Shown one piece after another: positions 1-6,767 of a DNA stretch of 7,543 bases (position 1 is the stretch's first letter; each line of letters opens with the position of its first letter). Origin of the DNA: an uncultured bacterium (GTDB taxonomy: Bacteria; Patescibacteriota; Minisyncoccia; CAIUEV01); NCBI GenBank assembly GCA_903898335.1, contig CAIUEV010000129.1:1-7543 (forward strand), in the 5' to 3' direction. The translations under genes were made by a program, and so were the position numbers. The notes below the pieces were generated by a model. The model saw only the letters and a list, made by a program, of their open reading frames with translations. It was not told where the DNA came from and did no database searches.

Positions 1-951
1 CAGTATTATGATGGGGTTTTAAAACCCGAAGATGCTCTCGCGCACCAAAATTATACCATCATGAGTATTGATCAAATGGAAGAATATACTCGAATAAACC
101 ATCATCTTCCCACCATTCCCGGTCGAGACGATTGGCAAAAAGCGGGCACTTTTTCGCTGGGAGCCTTGACCAGTAATTTGTGGGAAACGGTGGAAACTCA
201 AGCAATCTATGTGGCGGAGTTAAACAATAGAACGAAACAACTGGAAATTAGCGATAATAATCAGCTGGAAAACAATAGTCAACAAGAGGTGGCTCAGGAA
301 GACAACGAGAAAAAAATTGAAGAATTGGAGGCAAGAATCGATAATTTAAATGGAAATATCAATCAAAATGACAATGTAGAAGTAAATGACGATAACTCTC
401 AAAGTAGCGAAAATTTATTTTCGGCTTTTTCTGTTTCAGAAAGCGTGATTTCTTTTCTTAAAGAAGCTTTATTCAATGTCAAAGTAACTTTCGAAAAAGC
501 TGTAACTTTTCTTTCAGACGCAACTTTCAAGGGAAATGTGAAATTTGAGGGTGGTCTTGAGGAAAGTGGCCATGCAATTTCCGGAAATGAAGCGGGAGTG
601 GTGAAAATCAAAGCAGGAGAAGACTCCGTGGAAGTAAATTTCGCAAAAGCTTTCTCAAAAGAACCGGTAGTGATCGCTTCTCCAGTCGGTCAGGCTCTGT
701 CTTATGCAATCAAAGAAACAAGCGAAAAGGGATTTAAAATCAAGCTTGACAAAGAAGCTGAAGAGGAAATAAAATTCAATTGGATTGCTCAAATCGGCAC
801 TAAAGGATTCTCTGAAAGTGAAGTGAGTGAATTAAATAATGAAAACGATAACGAATCGACAGTCCAAAGCGATCAGGATTTATCCTCGGGCTCTGACAAA
901 GAGGAAGTTTCCGACCAACCAGAAGAAGAGAACAGTAATGACAATAAATAA
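1..951 (+). CDS. C-terminal part of a fibre-like surface protein with S74/tail-fibre-type tail motif (5' end outside window)
   Basis: The reading frame is open from base 1, so the ATG at 61 is internal and the gene starts left of the window; 316 residues are visible. Residues about 16-82 follow a pattern known from the tails of peptidase S74/tail-fibre proteins: a short D-x-M-E-E-Y helix, H-H-L-P-x-I-P, then F-S-L-G and a helix W-E-T-V-E-T-Q-A-I-Y-V-A-E-L. Residues 83-120 are a polar, probable coiled coil (K-K-I-E-E-L-E-A-R-I). Residues 162-185 are four hexapeptides (VTFEKA, VTFLSD, ATFKGN, VKFEGG), suggesting a beta-helical stalk. Residues 195-268 look like a compact beta domain ending F-N-W-I-A, and 271-316 form an acidic, Ser/Asn-rich tail. 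I infer an exported trimeric fibre used for attachment; the missing N-terminal part may carry the S74 chaperone domain. It converges on the large secreted-protein gene, 100 bp away. The family call is moderate; the biological role is a guess. Confidence 0.85.
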   Translation, partial: QYYDGVLKPEDALAHQNYTIMSIDQMEEYTRINHHLPTIPGRDDWQKAGTFSLGALTSNLWETVETQAIYVAELNNRTKQLEISDNNQLENNSQQEVAQEDNEKKIEELEARIDNLNGNINQNDNVEVNDDNSQSSENLFSAFSVSESVISFLKEALFNVKVTFEKAVTFLSDATFKGNVKFEGGLEESGHAISGNEAGVVKIKAGEDSVEVNFAKAFSKEPVVIASPVGQALSYAIKETSEKGFKIKLDKEAEEEIKFNWIAQIGTKGFSESEVSELNNENDNESTVQSDQDLSSGSDKEEVSDQPEEENSNDNK

Positions 952-966
952 ATCAATTTTCATAGA

Positions 967-986
967 TTAAGGGGTTGATATCAGCC
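967..986. repeat. Copy 1 of a 20-bp palindromic intergenic element
   Basis: This copy reads TTAAGGGGTTGATATCAGCC and differs from the four-copy consensus TTAAGGGGTTAATATTAACC at three positions. Its palindromic part runs to 988 (GGGG-T-TGATATCA-G-CCCC), with one T/G mismatch between the arms. It lies 16 bp after the stop of the fibre gene and 66 bp beyond the stop of the convergent large gene, so no promoter is expected here. RNA could fold a 7-bp stem with an ATAT loop, but no U-run follows on either strand. A weak bidirectional transcript end is possible. This copy is the best argument that the element may not be only an operator. Confidence 0.7.
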
Positions 987-1008
987 CCCACTGCGATCAA
1001 CTCGTAAC

Positions 1009-1063
1009 CTACTTTATTCTGAATATTCATTCGAGCAATAAGAAACAATGGCTACTTTATTCT
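1009..1063. repeat. 12-bp direct repeat flanking the 3' end of the large gene
   Basis: CTACTTTATTCT occurs at 1009-1020 and again at 1052-1063, 43 bp apart start to start. The second copy contains the stop codon and last codons (R-I-K-stop on the minus strand) of the large secreted-protein gene, so the first copy is a duplicate of the gene's extreme 3' end. It may be a trace of a small duplication or deletion event. Between the copies there is only AT-rich sequence with no recognisable feature. Confidence 0.5.
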
Positions 1064-4000
1064 AGTCATTATTTTTTTAGTAGCACTGTTTTCCGCGCGG
1101 TCGAAGGATTTAACGGTGAATCGGGAAACACCTCGGCGGGCTTTTTGCGGAACTTTGAATCTGGCCTCATTTAGATTATATTTTTTGCCTTGAAAAGTGA
1201 CCTGATGGTATTTTATCTGATCGTCATCAGAGGCCGACCAAGTAATATATTCTCCGCGTTTAACAGTCACGGACTTTGAAAGGTTGGTGATTCTCGGACT
1301 GTCTCCATCAATGAGCAGATTATATTCTGATGTTGCGGCAATTTCCTCTTCTGTGCCCTTTTTAAAATAACGAAATTGATAAACTTCTTCGGTGTTCTTC
1401 GTTTGTTTGGTTTGAAAACGCCATCTCTTTTTTTTGTTGATTTTTCTGTCTCCGATAATTTCTCCGTTTCTGAAAATTCTAACAAAATCTCCGCTGTTTA
1501 GTGAGTCGAGTTTGCCGCGAAAAACAATCCTCTTTGATTTTAAAGAAACGGACTCGTTGGCTGAAAGATTGAAGATTTTATTTTTACCAATCGCGACAAT
1601 CGGCGTATAGTCAGAATCGTCGTTGTCTTCTGTCGTTTCCGCAACTAATTTACCAAAAACAGCGTAGGTGGAGAAATTATTCAACATGCAGGAGAGAGTA
1701 TTGGCGTTCGTGTCCAAAGTGCAGTTTTTTTTGTTCCAGGAACCGTTTGAATATTTATAAACATCCAGGGTGCTCTCTTGATAAGTTGTTTCGGTTCCGG
1801 CGTCGTAAGTAACTGTGAAAGTTATTGGTTGATTAAAATTATCTACGATTGCACCGCTTTCAGCTACGGCTAAAAGATTGAAAAAATTGTCCCCCAACAG
1901 AGAATGATCGGTAGGAGCGGTTGGAGCGGAAGAATTGTCTAATTTATTTAGTTGAATATTAACATCTTCCGTGTAGAAACTGTTCGGGGCGTTCAGACCG
2001 GCAGTTCCTGTTTCGGTGTTGACGGAGACTGATCCTCCCGAAGTTTCGACCTTTGCATCGTTGCCGGTTTTGATAGAAGAAGTTTCACATCCGGTGGTGT
2101 TAAATGTTGACTGAGAGGAGACGCCTTCATTACCGGCGGTATCCTTGGATTTTACTCGAAAATAATATCTGGCGCAGGATTTTAAACCATTAATCGTTAC
2201 GGAATGATTCGTTACTCGGGTGGTGGTGTCGGTTTCATTGGTTGTGTTTCCGTAAGCGGTTGTTAAACCGTATTCTATTCGAGAAGAAGAATCTTCATTG
2301 GTGGTCCAGTTGACAGTCGAAGAATCGGAGGATGGATTAGAGGAAACATTGCTAATTGTTGGACTGGAAACGTCCCAAATTAAAGTGAATTCGTCAAAGG
2401 AGGAATTACCGGAGTTGTCTGTCACGGTTAGTCGAATGACGTATGTTCCTGCCTCGGAAGCTGAAACAGTTGTGTCTTCGGCTGTAGCGGTGCCGAAAGT
2501 TACGGTTCCGGGACCGGATTGTTTCGACCAAAGATAACTGGCCACCCCGGAAGCACTGTCGGAAACGGTGGCGTTTTGAGCAAACTGATCGTTTTTGGAT
2601 TTATCAGTTCCTGCATTGACAGAAGGATCTTCGGTGTCCACTTTTACGGTATTGCTGCCGGTGTAGGCGGCTTGGTTGGTCGCCATATCGAAAATCAGAT
2701 ATTGATATTGATAGCAATTCCCCGAAGATACTGTTGTGTCGGTGAAATTAGGATAAGTCCCGCTGGGAGTAATTACAGAAAAACTTCCATAACTCCCACA
2801 GCTTCCATTAGAGAGAGATGCCTCTCTACGTTTTAAAATTCGTGAAGAAGTGTCAAGGCCTGTACCGGTATCAGAACCGTCAGTAGTCGTTAAATCCACT
2901 GAAGCAGAATTGGTGAAACCGTCGGAGTAAGAAATAGAACCGCCGGACGGTGTAGTCGCATCAATTACCAAAGCTTCATTGGCTTCGAGAGTGGTGGCCG
3001 GAGTATAATTCGATAAGGAATTATCCGATTGATCCTTGATGGTCCCGGAGATTGTTGCATTAAGATCTGAAGAAATATCGCCTTCCTGTATCGTGTAGTT
3101 GCAGGTGCCGGTTGAGGAATTATTAATGGCAAAAGTACAGGTCCGATCAGTATCACCAGTTTCCAGAGTGACGGTTACATTGCCGGTTGAAGTGACAGCT
3201 TTGGAAAAAGTGACATCGATGTCGATTATTTCACCTGCTTTGTAAGTGCCGGCCGTCTTGTCCGAAGAAACGGAGCTGATTGTGGGAGCGACTAGATCGC
3301 CGGAAGTAAAATTCCAATCGGTGGTACCGGTAAAGCCGGTGTAGGAGTTATTGGAAACATCTTTAATACATCCGCTACAAACAGTGACGTAGTATCCAGT
3401 ATTCTCAAGTAAATTGTTTGTTGGATCGATGACGAAATTTGTTCCGCTGACTGAGACCCGAGCGCTTGAAGAAACAGAATATGATTCGACGGTTGTGTTG
3501 TCGCTGGTTTTCTTCAGATAAATTGTTCCCGATCCTTTGGCGACATTTTCGTTAAAAGCTAGAGTCAGATTGCTTGAAACCGGTACATAAGAAGCATTGT
3601 CCAGAGGATTTAAACTTTGGAGAGCTGGGGGTGTGCTATCTACGGCTGTAAAATTCCAAGTCGTTGTGTCTGAAATTCCTGAGTAGCCACGGCTTACTTC
3701 ATCATCAAAGGCGGTTGCATCGATCTGAACATAGTAGCCGACTCCCTGCTCGAAGGACCCATCAGGATTGATTGTAATATGAGAAGTCCCCGATCCGGTC
3801 ACCTTGGCCGAGGCAACATCGATAGTCTCGAAAACCGAATTATCGGAAGTTTTTTTGATTAAAATATTTCCACTCTGCACAGTTACCGGTTCAGAAAAGT
3901 TAATTGTCAAATTGGATGTGGCTGTAACGCCAGTGGCATTATCAGCCGGAGAAAGGGAAAAAACAGTAGGATCACTCACATCGCTTTTTAATTCGAACCA

Positions 4001-5140
4001 GCCAATATTACTACTCGAGCTCCAAATGCTTACTAAATCGATGTCGCTGTCTCCATCAACATCTCCGCTACTTACACAACGAGTTGAAGTAGAAATAGCT
4101 GGAGTGATCGGCTTTTCTACAAAAGTCATATCGCCATTATTTCTCCACCAAGAAGCTCCGTCACCACTCGAGGCGGTGAGAAGATCTTTATCTCCGTCTC
4201 CGTCAATATCTTTTACCTCAATATAAAGACCAGTACTGGCAATGTCAGTTGCTATTGTGCGAACAGTAAACGTTCCGGTTCCGCTGTTTTCCATCCAGTA
4301 AAGTTTAGTCGTGCTAATAGCGGCTATATCTTTATCTCCGTCTCCGTCGAGATCTTCAATTTGGACATCGTTGGGATATACCGTACCCCCGCTGATAGCG
4401 GTTTCCGTAAAAGAAGGCGGAGAGGCGCCATTATTAGTGTATTTTGCAATGGCGGTTATTTCCATTCCTCCTACAACATCCAGATCTCCGTCTCCGTCGA
4501 GATCTCCGGCGTCAGCAGTTAAACATCCCTCGCAGCTGCTGTCAATCGTTCGAGAAGTAAAAGTTTCACTTCCATTGTTATCAAGCCATTTTATCCCACC
4601 GTTCCAAACCGATCCGGTCCAAGTCCCCCAAGCCACAAGAACATCTTTGTCTCCGTCGTTGTCAATATCACGAATTCTTACCCGATTGGGGTTATCGGTT
4701 GAGGAAAGAATTGTGGAACGAGTGAAACTTTCGCTGCCGTTGTTAACAAAAAGATAAACCAAATCACCATCACGATTTGAAACGACAACGTCGACGTCAC
4801 CATCATCATCAATATCTCCGGCATCAAGAAACATAAAAGATCCGGAATACGGAGTGTATATATCATGTGAAGTGAAAGTTCCGCTGCCATTGTTTTCAAG
4901 CCAGACCAAAGCCGTCCCCGCCGCCCAAGCCGTCGCTACCAAGTCCAGATCTCCATCCGGCTCTACATCTATTAATTCATAAGCAGAAACGGCATACTGG
5001 CTTCCTAAAAAATGATAGGAATGCTCTATGCTGTCGGTCTGAGCCAATACATTTCTGGGTTGAGAGAAAATAAAAAAAGTTGCCAATAATACAAAAAAAC
5101 AACCAAGAAAGACTTTTAAAAGTTGTTTTTTATTTTTCAT
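1052..5140 (-). CDS. Large secreted protein: seven-bladed VCBS/FG-GAP beta-propeller plus Ig-like, PKD and Fn3-like modules
   Basis: Numbered from the ATG at 5140, the product is 1362 residues. Residues 1-33 are a signal peptide: basic M-K-N-K-K, a hydrophobic core, and V-L-A before Q34. Seven D-x-[DE]-x-D-[GS]-D-x-D loops start at residues 58, 109, 158, 213, 263, 311 and 360. The spacing of 48-55 residues is typical of Ca-binding FG-GAP/VCBS propeller blades, and seven is the integrin-type number. Then follow two SbsA-type Ig-like (Big_5) domains at about 390-501 and 502-615, a further Ig-like domain at 616-728, an Ig-like stretch at 729-835, a PKD-like domain at 836-923, an Fn3-like domain at 924-1017, and a beta-rich region at 1018-1166. 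After an acidic linker (1167-1180) come two basic Ig-like modules. No LPXTG motif, lipobox or C-terminal membrane anchor is seen. It is probably a surface or released adhesin-like protein; its ligand is unknown. The ATG was chosen over the upstream TTG because its A-rich leader matches those of neighbouring genes. Confidence 0.92.
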   Translation of the reverse strand: MKNKKQLLKVFLGCFFVLLATFFIFSQPRNVLAQTDSIEHSYHFLGSQYAVSAYELIDVEPDGDLDLVATAWAAGTALVWLENNGSGTFTSHDIYTPYSGSFMFLDAGDIDDDGDVDVVVSNRDGDLVYLFVNNGSESFTRSTILSSTDNPNRVRIRDIDNDGDKDVLVAWGTWTGSVWNGGIKWLDNNGSETFTSRTIDSSCEGCLTADAGDLDGDGDLDVVGGMEITAIAKYTNNGASPPSFTETAISGGTVYPNDVQIEDLDGDGDKDIAAISTTKLYWMENSGTGTFTVRTIATDIASTGLYIEVKDIDGDGDKDLLTASSGDGASWWRNNGDMTFVEKPITPAISTSTRCVSSGDVDGDSDIDLVSIWSSSSNIGWFELKSDVSDPTVFSLSPADNATGVTATSNLTINFSEPVTVQSGNILIKKTSDNSVFETIDVASAKVTGSGTSHITINPDGSFEQGVGYYVQIDATAFDDEVSRGYSGISDTTTWNFTAVDSTPPALQSLNPLDNASYVPVSSNLTLAFNENVAKGSGTIYLKKTSDNTTVESYSVSSSARVSVSGTNFVIDPTNNLLENTGYYVTVCSGCIKDVSNNSYTGFTGTTDWNFTSGDLVAPTISSVSSDKTAGTYKAGEIIDIDVTFSKAVTSTGNVTVTLETGDTDRTCTFAINNSSTGTCNYTIQEGDISSDLNATISGTIKDQSDNSLSNYTPATTLEANEALVIDATTPSGGSISYSDGFTNSASVDLTTTDGSDTGTGLDTSSRILKRREASLSNGSCGSYGSFSVITPSGTYPNFTDTTVSSGNCYQYQYLIFDMATNQAAYTGSNTVKVDTEDPSVNAGTDKSKNDQFAQNATVSDSASGVASYLWSKQSGPGTVTFGTATAEDTTVSASEAGTYVIRLTVTDNSGNSSFDEFTLIWDVSSPTISNVSSNPSSDSSTVNWTTNEDSSSRIEYGLTTAYGNTTNETDTTTRVTNHSVTINGLKSCARYYFRVKSKDTAGNEGVSSQSTFNTTGCETSSIKTGNDAKVETSGGSVSVNTETGTAGLNAPNSFYTEDVNIQLNKLDNSSAPTAPTDHSLLGDNFFNLLAVAESGAIVDNFNQPITFTVTYDAGTETTYQESTLDVYKYSNGSWNKKNCTLDTNANTLSCMLNNFSTYAVFGKLVAETTEDNDDSDYTPIVAIGKNKIFNLSANESVSLKSKRIVFRGKLDSLNSGDFVRIFRNGEIIGDRKINKKKRWRFQTKQTKNTEEVYQFRYFKKGTEEEIAATSEYNLLIDGDSPRITNLSKSVTVKRGEYITWSASDDDQIKYHQVTFQGKKYNLNEARFKVPQKARRGVSRFTVKSFDRAENSATKKIMTRIK
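4037..4969 (-). repeat. Seven VCBS/FG-GAP repeat loops, with near-identical DNA in three blades
   Basis: This span holds the seven acidic calcium-loop motifs of the propeller, one every 144-165 bp. ATCTCCGTCTCCGTC (plus strand) is identical at 4190-4204, 4334-4348 and 4484-4498, coding the D-G-D-x-D loops of blades 6, 5 and 4. Identity in synonymous positions points to recent duplication or gene conversion between neighbouring blades, while blades 1, 2 and 7 have diverged (for example D-V-E-P-D-G-D and D-V-D-G-D-S-D). Confidence 0.8.
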
Positions 5141-5167
5141 TTTTGTTTTTTTTGTAACAATAAAATT

Positions 5168-5181
5168 CAAAATTACTTCCT
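5168..5181 (-). promoter_or_regulatory. Shine-Dalgarno-like AGGAAG before an alternative TTG start
   Basis: On the minus strand AGGAAG (5181-5176) lies five bases before an in-frame TTG (5170-5168), ten codons upstream of the chosen ATG. This would extend the n-region of the signal peptide by M-N-F-I-V-T-K-K-T-K. The ATG at 5140 lacks a Shine-Dalgarno sequence but follows ACAAAAAAAACAAAA, much like the A-rich leader of the 87-residue gene. The start is therefore ambiguous; I favour the ATG at about 2:1. Confidence 0.35.
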
Positions 5182-5191
5182 ATAAATTAAC

Positions 5192-5326
5192 ATGTTTTTT
5201 CAAGAAGTAGAAGTTCAAAATCAACACGAAATTCAAGCTGCTTTTTTCTCGCTAGGAGGTCTTTTTGCAACGGGCGGCATAATTAAAAGCGTAGAAATTA
5301 TTATCCTATATAGTCATTTTCAATAG
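5192..5326 (+). CDS. Candidate small ORF, 44 residues, hydrophobic C-terminal half
   Basis: An ATG-to-TAG frame in the spacer between two minus-strand genes codes for 44 residues. It has a polar N-terminal part (F-F-Q-E-V-E-V-Q-N-Q-H) and a hydrophobic, glycine-bearing part (A-A-F-F-S-L-G-G-L-F-A-T-G-G-I-I). The G/C-richer middle, with GGA GGT, GCA ACG and GGC GGC codons, stands out from the surrounding poly-A/T and looks more like coding sequence. TATAAA at 5181-5186 is only six bases before the ATG, and there is no Shine-Dalgarno sequence. I do not recognise the protein. It could be a small membrane-associated peptide, a gene remnant, or chance. Confidence 0.35.
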   Translation: MFFQEVEVQNQHEIQAAFFSLGGLFATGGIIKSVEIIILYSHFQ

Positions 5327-5375
5327 GTTAACATTTGTTTGATAAAGTGAGAGCTCTTGTTTTTTCAAAATTTCT

Positions 5376-5639
5376 CTATTTTCCTTCCCAAAAAGTTTCC
5401 GCTTCGTCTTCCATTTTTTTTAACCGAGTGTAATAGTCGGGAAATTCATTCAAATGAGCCAAGGCTATTTTTCCCGTTGTGAGAGGATCGTCATTGGAAA
5501 CATTAGTGGCTGAGTCTCGCGAGCCATGTTCCAGCTCCACATCCATTCCCATACGGAATTGCTCTACATCAAACTTGCTCCAATCAACGCCTAATTGTTC
5601 GCCGATAGCTTTGGCTTTTTCTGTCGTAAAATTTAGCAT
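5376..5639 (-). CDS. DUF5661-family small protein
   Basis: This is an 87-residue soluble, acidic protein with no signal peptide. It matches the pattern I know for DUF5661: F-T-x-E-K-A-K-x-I-G-E-Q-L-G-V-D-W-S-K-F at residues 4-23, then E-Q-F-R-M-G-M-x-V-E-L-E-H-G, then the conserved N-D-D-P-x-x-T-G-K-I-A-L-A-H-L-N-E-F-P-D-Y-Y segment and a charged C-terminal helix. The family is short and found in CPR bacteria and some phages; its function is unknown, and the length here is full. The ATG at 5639 follows an A-rich leader without a Shine-Dalgarno sequence. The gene lies 88 bp downstream of the wHTH-PRT gene on the same strand, but has its own strong extended -10 with a copy of the palindromic element just upstream. 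It may therefore be transcribed separately and controlled through that element. Confidence 0.9.
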   Translation of the reverse strand: MLNFTTEKAKAIGEQLGVDWSKFDVEQFRMGMDVELEHGSRDSATNVSNDDPLTTGKIALAHLNEFPDYYTRLKKMEDEAETFWEGK

Positions 5640-5691
5640 TTTTTTTGTTTAATTAATTGTAAACACCAAGTGTATTATTTTTCACATTTAG

Positions 5692-5700
5692 ATTATATCA
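5692..5700 (-). promoter_or_regulatory. Extended -10 promoter of the DUF5661 gene
   Basis: The minus strand reads TGATATAAT (5700-5692), a perfect TGnTATAAT extended -10. Transcription would start near 5685, giving a leader of about 45 bases that includes a short ACAC-TTG-GTGT inverted repeat (5673-5663). No good -35 is present at the usual distance. The -35 position is occupied by the palindromic element at 5708-5727, as expected for a repressor or activator site. Confidence 0.6.
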
Positions 5701-5707
5701 AAATTTT

Positions 5708-5727
5708 TTAGGGGGTTAATATTAACC
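5708..5727. promoter_or_regulatory. Copy 2 of the palindromic element, candidate operator
   Basis: The site reads TTAGGGGGTTAATATTAACC, one mismatch from the four-copy consensus, with a perfect 14-bp palindrome GGTTAATATTAACC at 5714-5727. It begins directly after the TAA stop of the wHTH-PRT gene and covers the -35 zone of the DUF5661 promoter. It could equally mark the end of the upstream transcript: the minus strand continues CCCTAAAAAATTTT, though the stem would be only five pairs. I prefer the operator reading because of the promoter geometry. Confidence 0.6.
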
Positions 5728-6705
5728 TTAAACCTCACTAATTACATCAAATCCTTTGAAGCTGCCAACGATTGAATACCCAAAAATTTTTATCTTTTTT
5801 TTAGCAATCTTTCTGATTTTTTTGGCAGTTTCGTTCATTGTCGCTCCGGAGCCGGTAGCATCATCAATAAGCAAAACATTGCCAACTTTTTGGTTGGGGT
5901 TTACGGCTATTGTATCTCGAGCATTTATTATACGATCTTCCAGCTTGCGTAAAGTCTTTTGAGGCACCTTAGTAGGCGTCGGAATTTTTACTGCTTTTAT
6001 CTCTGGCAGATTAATTTTTAAGATTCTTTTGAAGACTTCCATGAATTGAACTTTCCGCGAAATTGTTGGAGGAATGAAACAGACGAATTGGATTTTATGT
6101 TTTTTTATAAATTTTTCAATATTCGGCTTGACCAACCTGGCTGTTTCTCGAATTATTTTGCTGTTTTGAGAGGCTTTTCCAAGGTAAACCATTTGACCAA
6201 GTTTTGTTTTTCCAAAATGATCAAATGTATAGAAATCACTGAAAAAAATATTATCCAGACCATCTTTTGTATCTTTTGAAGAAATAGATTTCTTGGCGCA
6301 TATTAATCCGTCCTTTTTTAGTTTTTGGATTAATTTAAATTTTTCAACAAAAAACTTTTTTTCTTTTTCCCATCCAAATTTGTTTTTTTTACACCATTCT
6401 TGGAAACCGGCCATTCCATAAAGCATTTCACCACTTGGAGAAACATAAATGTAGTTGCTTTCTATAATCTTGTCTCCTTTGTCGGCAATCAAAAAATCGT
6501 TTTGGGATTTTTTTGAAATTGAATAATAGACCAAGGGGGTTTCTCCAACTTTTTTTATGAGCTCCTCTTCCCTCAATTTCTTTAAATGCTTGTGGACATT
6601 TTTCAGAGAGATATCAAGTATTTTGGCTATTTCACTTGATCGGATATTGCTATGTTTTTCTATAGTATCAAAAACCGATTTTGCTTCTTTGGAAATGTTT
6701 TCCAT
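5728..6705 (-). CDS. Winged-helix DNA-binding / phosphoribosyltransferase fusion, probable nucleotide-responsive regulator
   Basis: The product is 325 residues. Residues 6-65 are a winged helix-turn-helix: S-S-E-I-A-K-I-L-D-I-S-L-K-N-V-H-K-H-L-K-K-L, then a wing G-E-T-P-L-V-Y-Y. Residues 70-170 form a family-specific middle region with G-F-Q-E-W-C and D-F-Y-T-F-D-H-F-G-K-T-K-L-G-Q. Residues 205-325 are a type I phosphoribosyltransferase domain with I-P-P-T (211-214) and the PRPP loop V-L-L-I-D-D-A-T-G-S-G-A-T (277-289). Both Asp residues and the T-G-S-G phosphate-binding turn are intact, so PRPP or nucleotide binding is likely. The combination recalls PurR of Bacillus (wHTH plus PRT) by analogy, not homology. 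I recall this C-terminal pattern (G-S-F-K-G-F-x-V-I-S-E-V) as common in CPR genomes. The ATG lacks a Shine-Dalgarno sequence. A promoter covered by paired palindromes suggests autoregulation. Whether it is an enzyme or only a sensor is open. Confidence 0.85.
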   Translation of the reverse strand: MENISKEAKSVFDTIEKHSNIRSSEIAKILDISLKNVHKHLKKLREEELIKKVGETPLVYYSISKKSQNDFLIADKGDKIIESNYIYVSPSGEMLYGMAGFQEWCKKNKFGWEKEKKFFVEKFKLIQKLKKDGLICAKKSISSKDTKDGLDNIFFSDFYTFDHFGKTKLGQMVYLGKASQNSKIIRETARLVKPNIEKFIKKHKIQFVCFIPPTISRKVQFMEVFKRILKINLPEIKAVKIPTPTKVPQKTLRKLEDRIINARDTIAVNPNQKVGNVLLIDDATGSGATMNETAKKIRKIAKKKIKIFGYSIVGSFKGFDVISEV

Positions 6706-6738
6706 ATATTTCTAGTTTATTTTCTTACTAATAAAAAT

Positions 6739-6767
6739 ATATTAAGGGGTTAAAATTAACCGGTCAA
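6739..6767 (-). promoter_or_regulatory. Predicted promoter of the wHTH-PRT gene
   Basis: The minus strand shows TTGACC (6767-6762), a 17-bp spacer, and TAATAT (6744-6739). The -35 matches five of six consensus bases and the -10 four of six, at optimal spacing. The ATG lies about 33 bases downstream of the -10. The promoter sits within the last codons and 3' flank of the Nudix gene and is almost entirely covered by the paired palindromes. Confidence 0.5.

Noticed and set aside
61..63. ATG at 61 as the start of the first gene
   Set aside because: The frame is open upstream to base 1, and residues 1-20 continue the tail-motif protein without a break. There is no start signal, so the ATG is internal.
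971..988. Intrinsic terminator between the convergent genes
   Set aside because: A 7-bp stem is possible, but neither strand has a U-run after it, so it is listed only as a copy of the palindrome.
4688..4701. GGGGTTATCGGTTG inside the large gene as a copy of the palindrome
   Set aside because: It lies in coding sequence, lacks the ATATTAACC arm, and encodes ordinary propeller residues.
3804..4757. Plus-strand ORFs rich in Leu-Ser-Pro-Ser-Pro opposite the propeller
   Set aside because: They are antisense readings of the repeated Asp-Gly-Asp codons on the minus strand, with no family likeness or start signal.
5093..5110. F-L-G-C in the signal peptide as a lipobox
   Set aside because: The cysteine (residue 14) lies inside the hydrophobic core with more than ten hydrophobic residues after it. 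V-L-A at 31-33 is the better cleavage site, so the protein is not called a lipoprotein.
5320..5336. GGTTAAC at 5326-5332 as a fifth copy of the palindrome
   Set aside because: Only about seven bases match; the GGGG block and second arm are missing.
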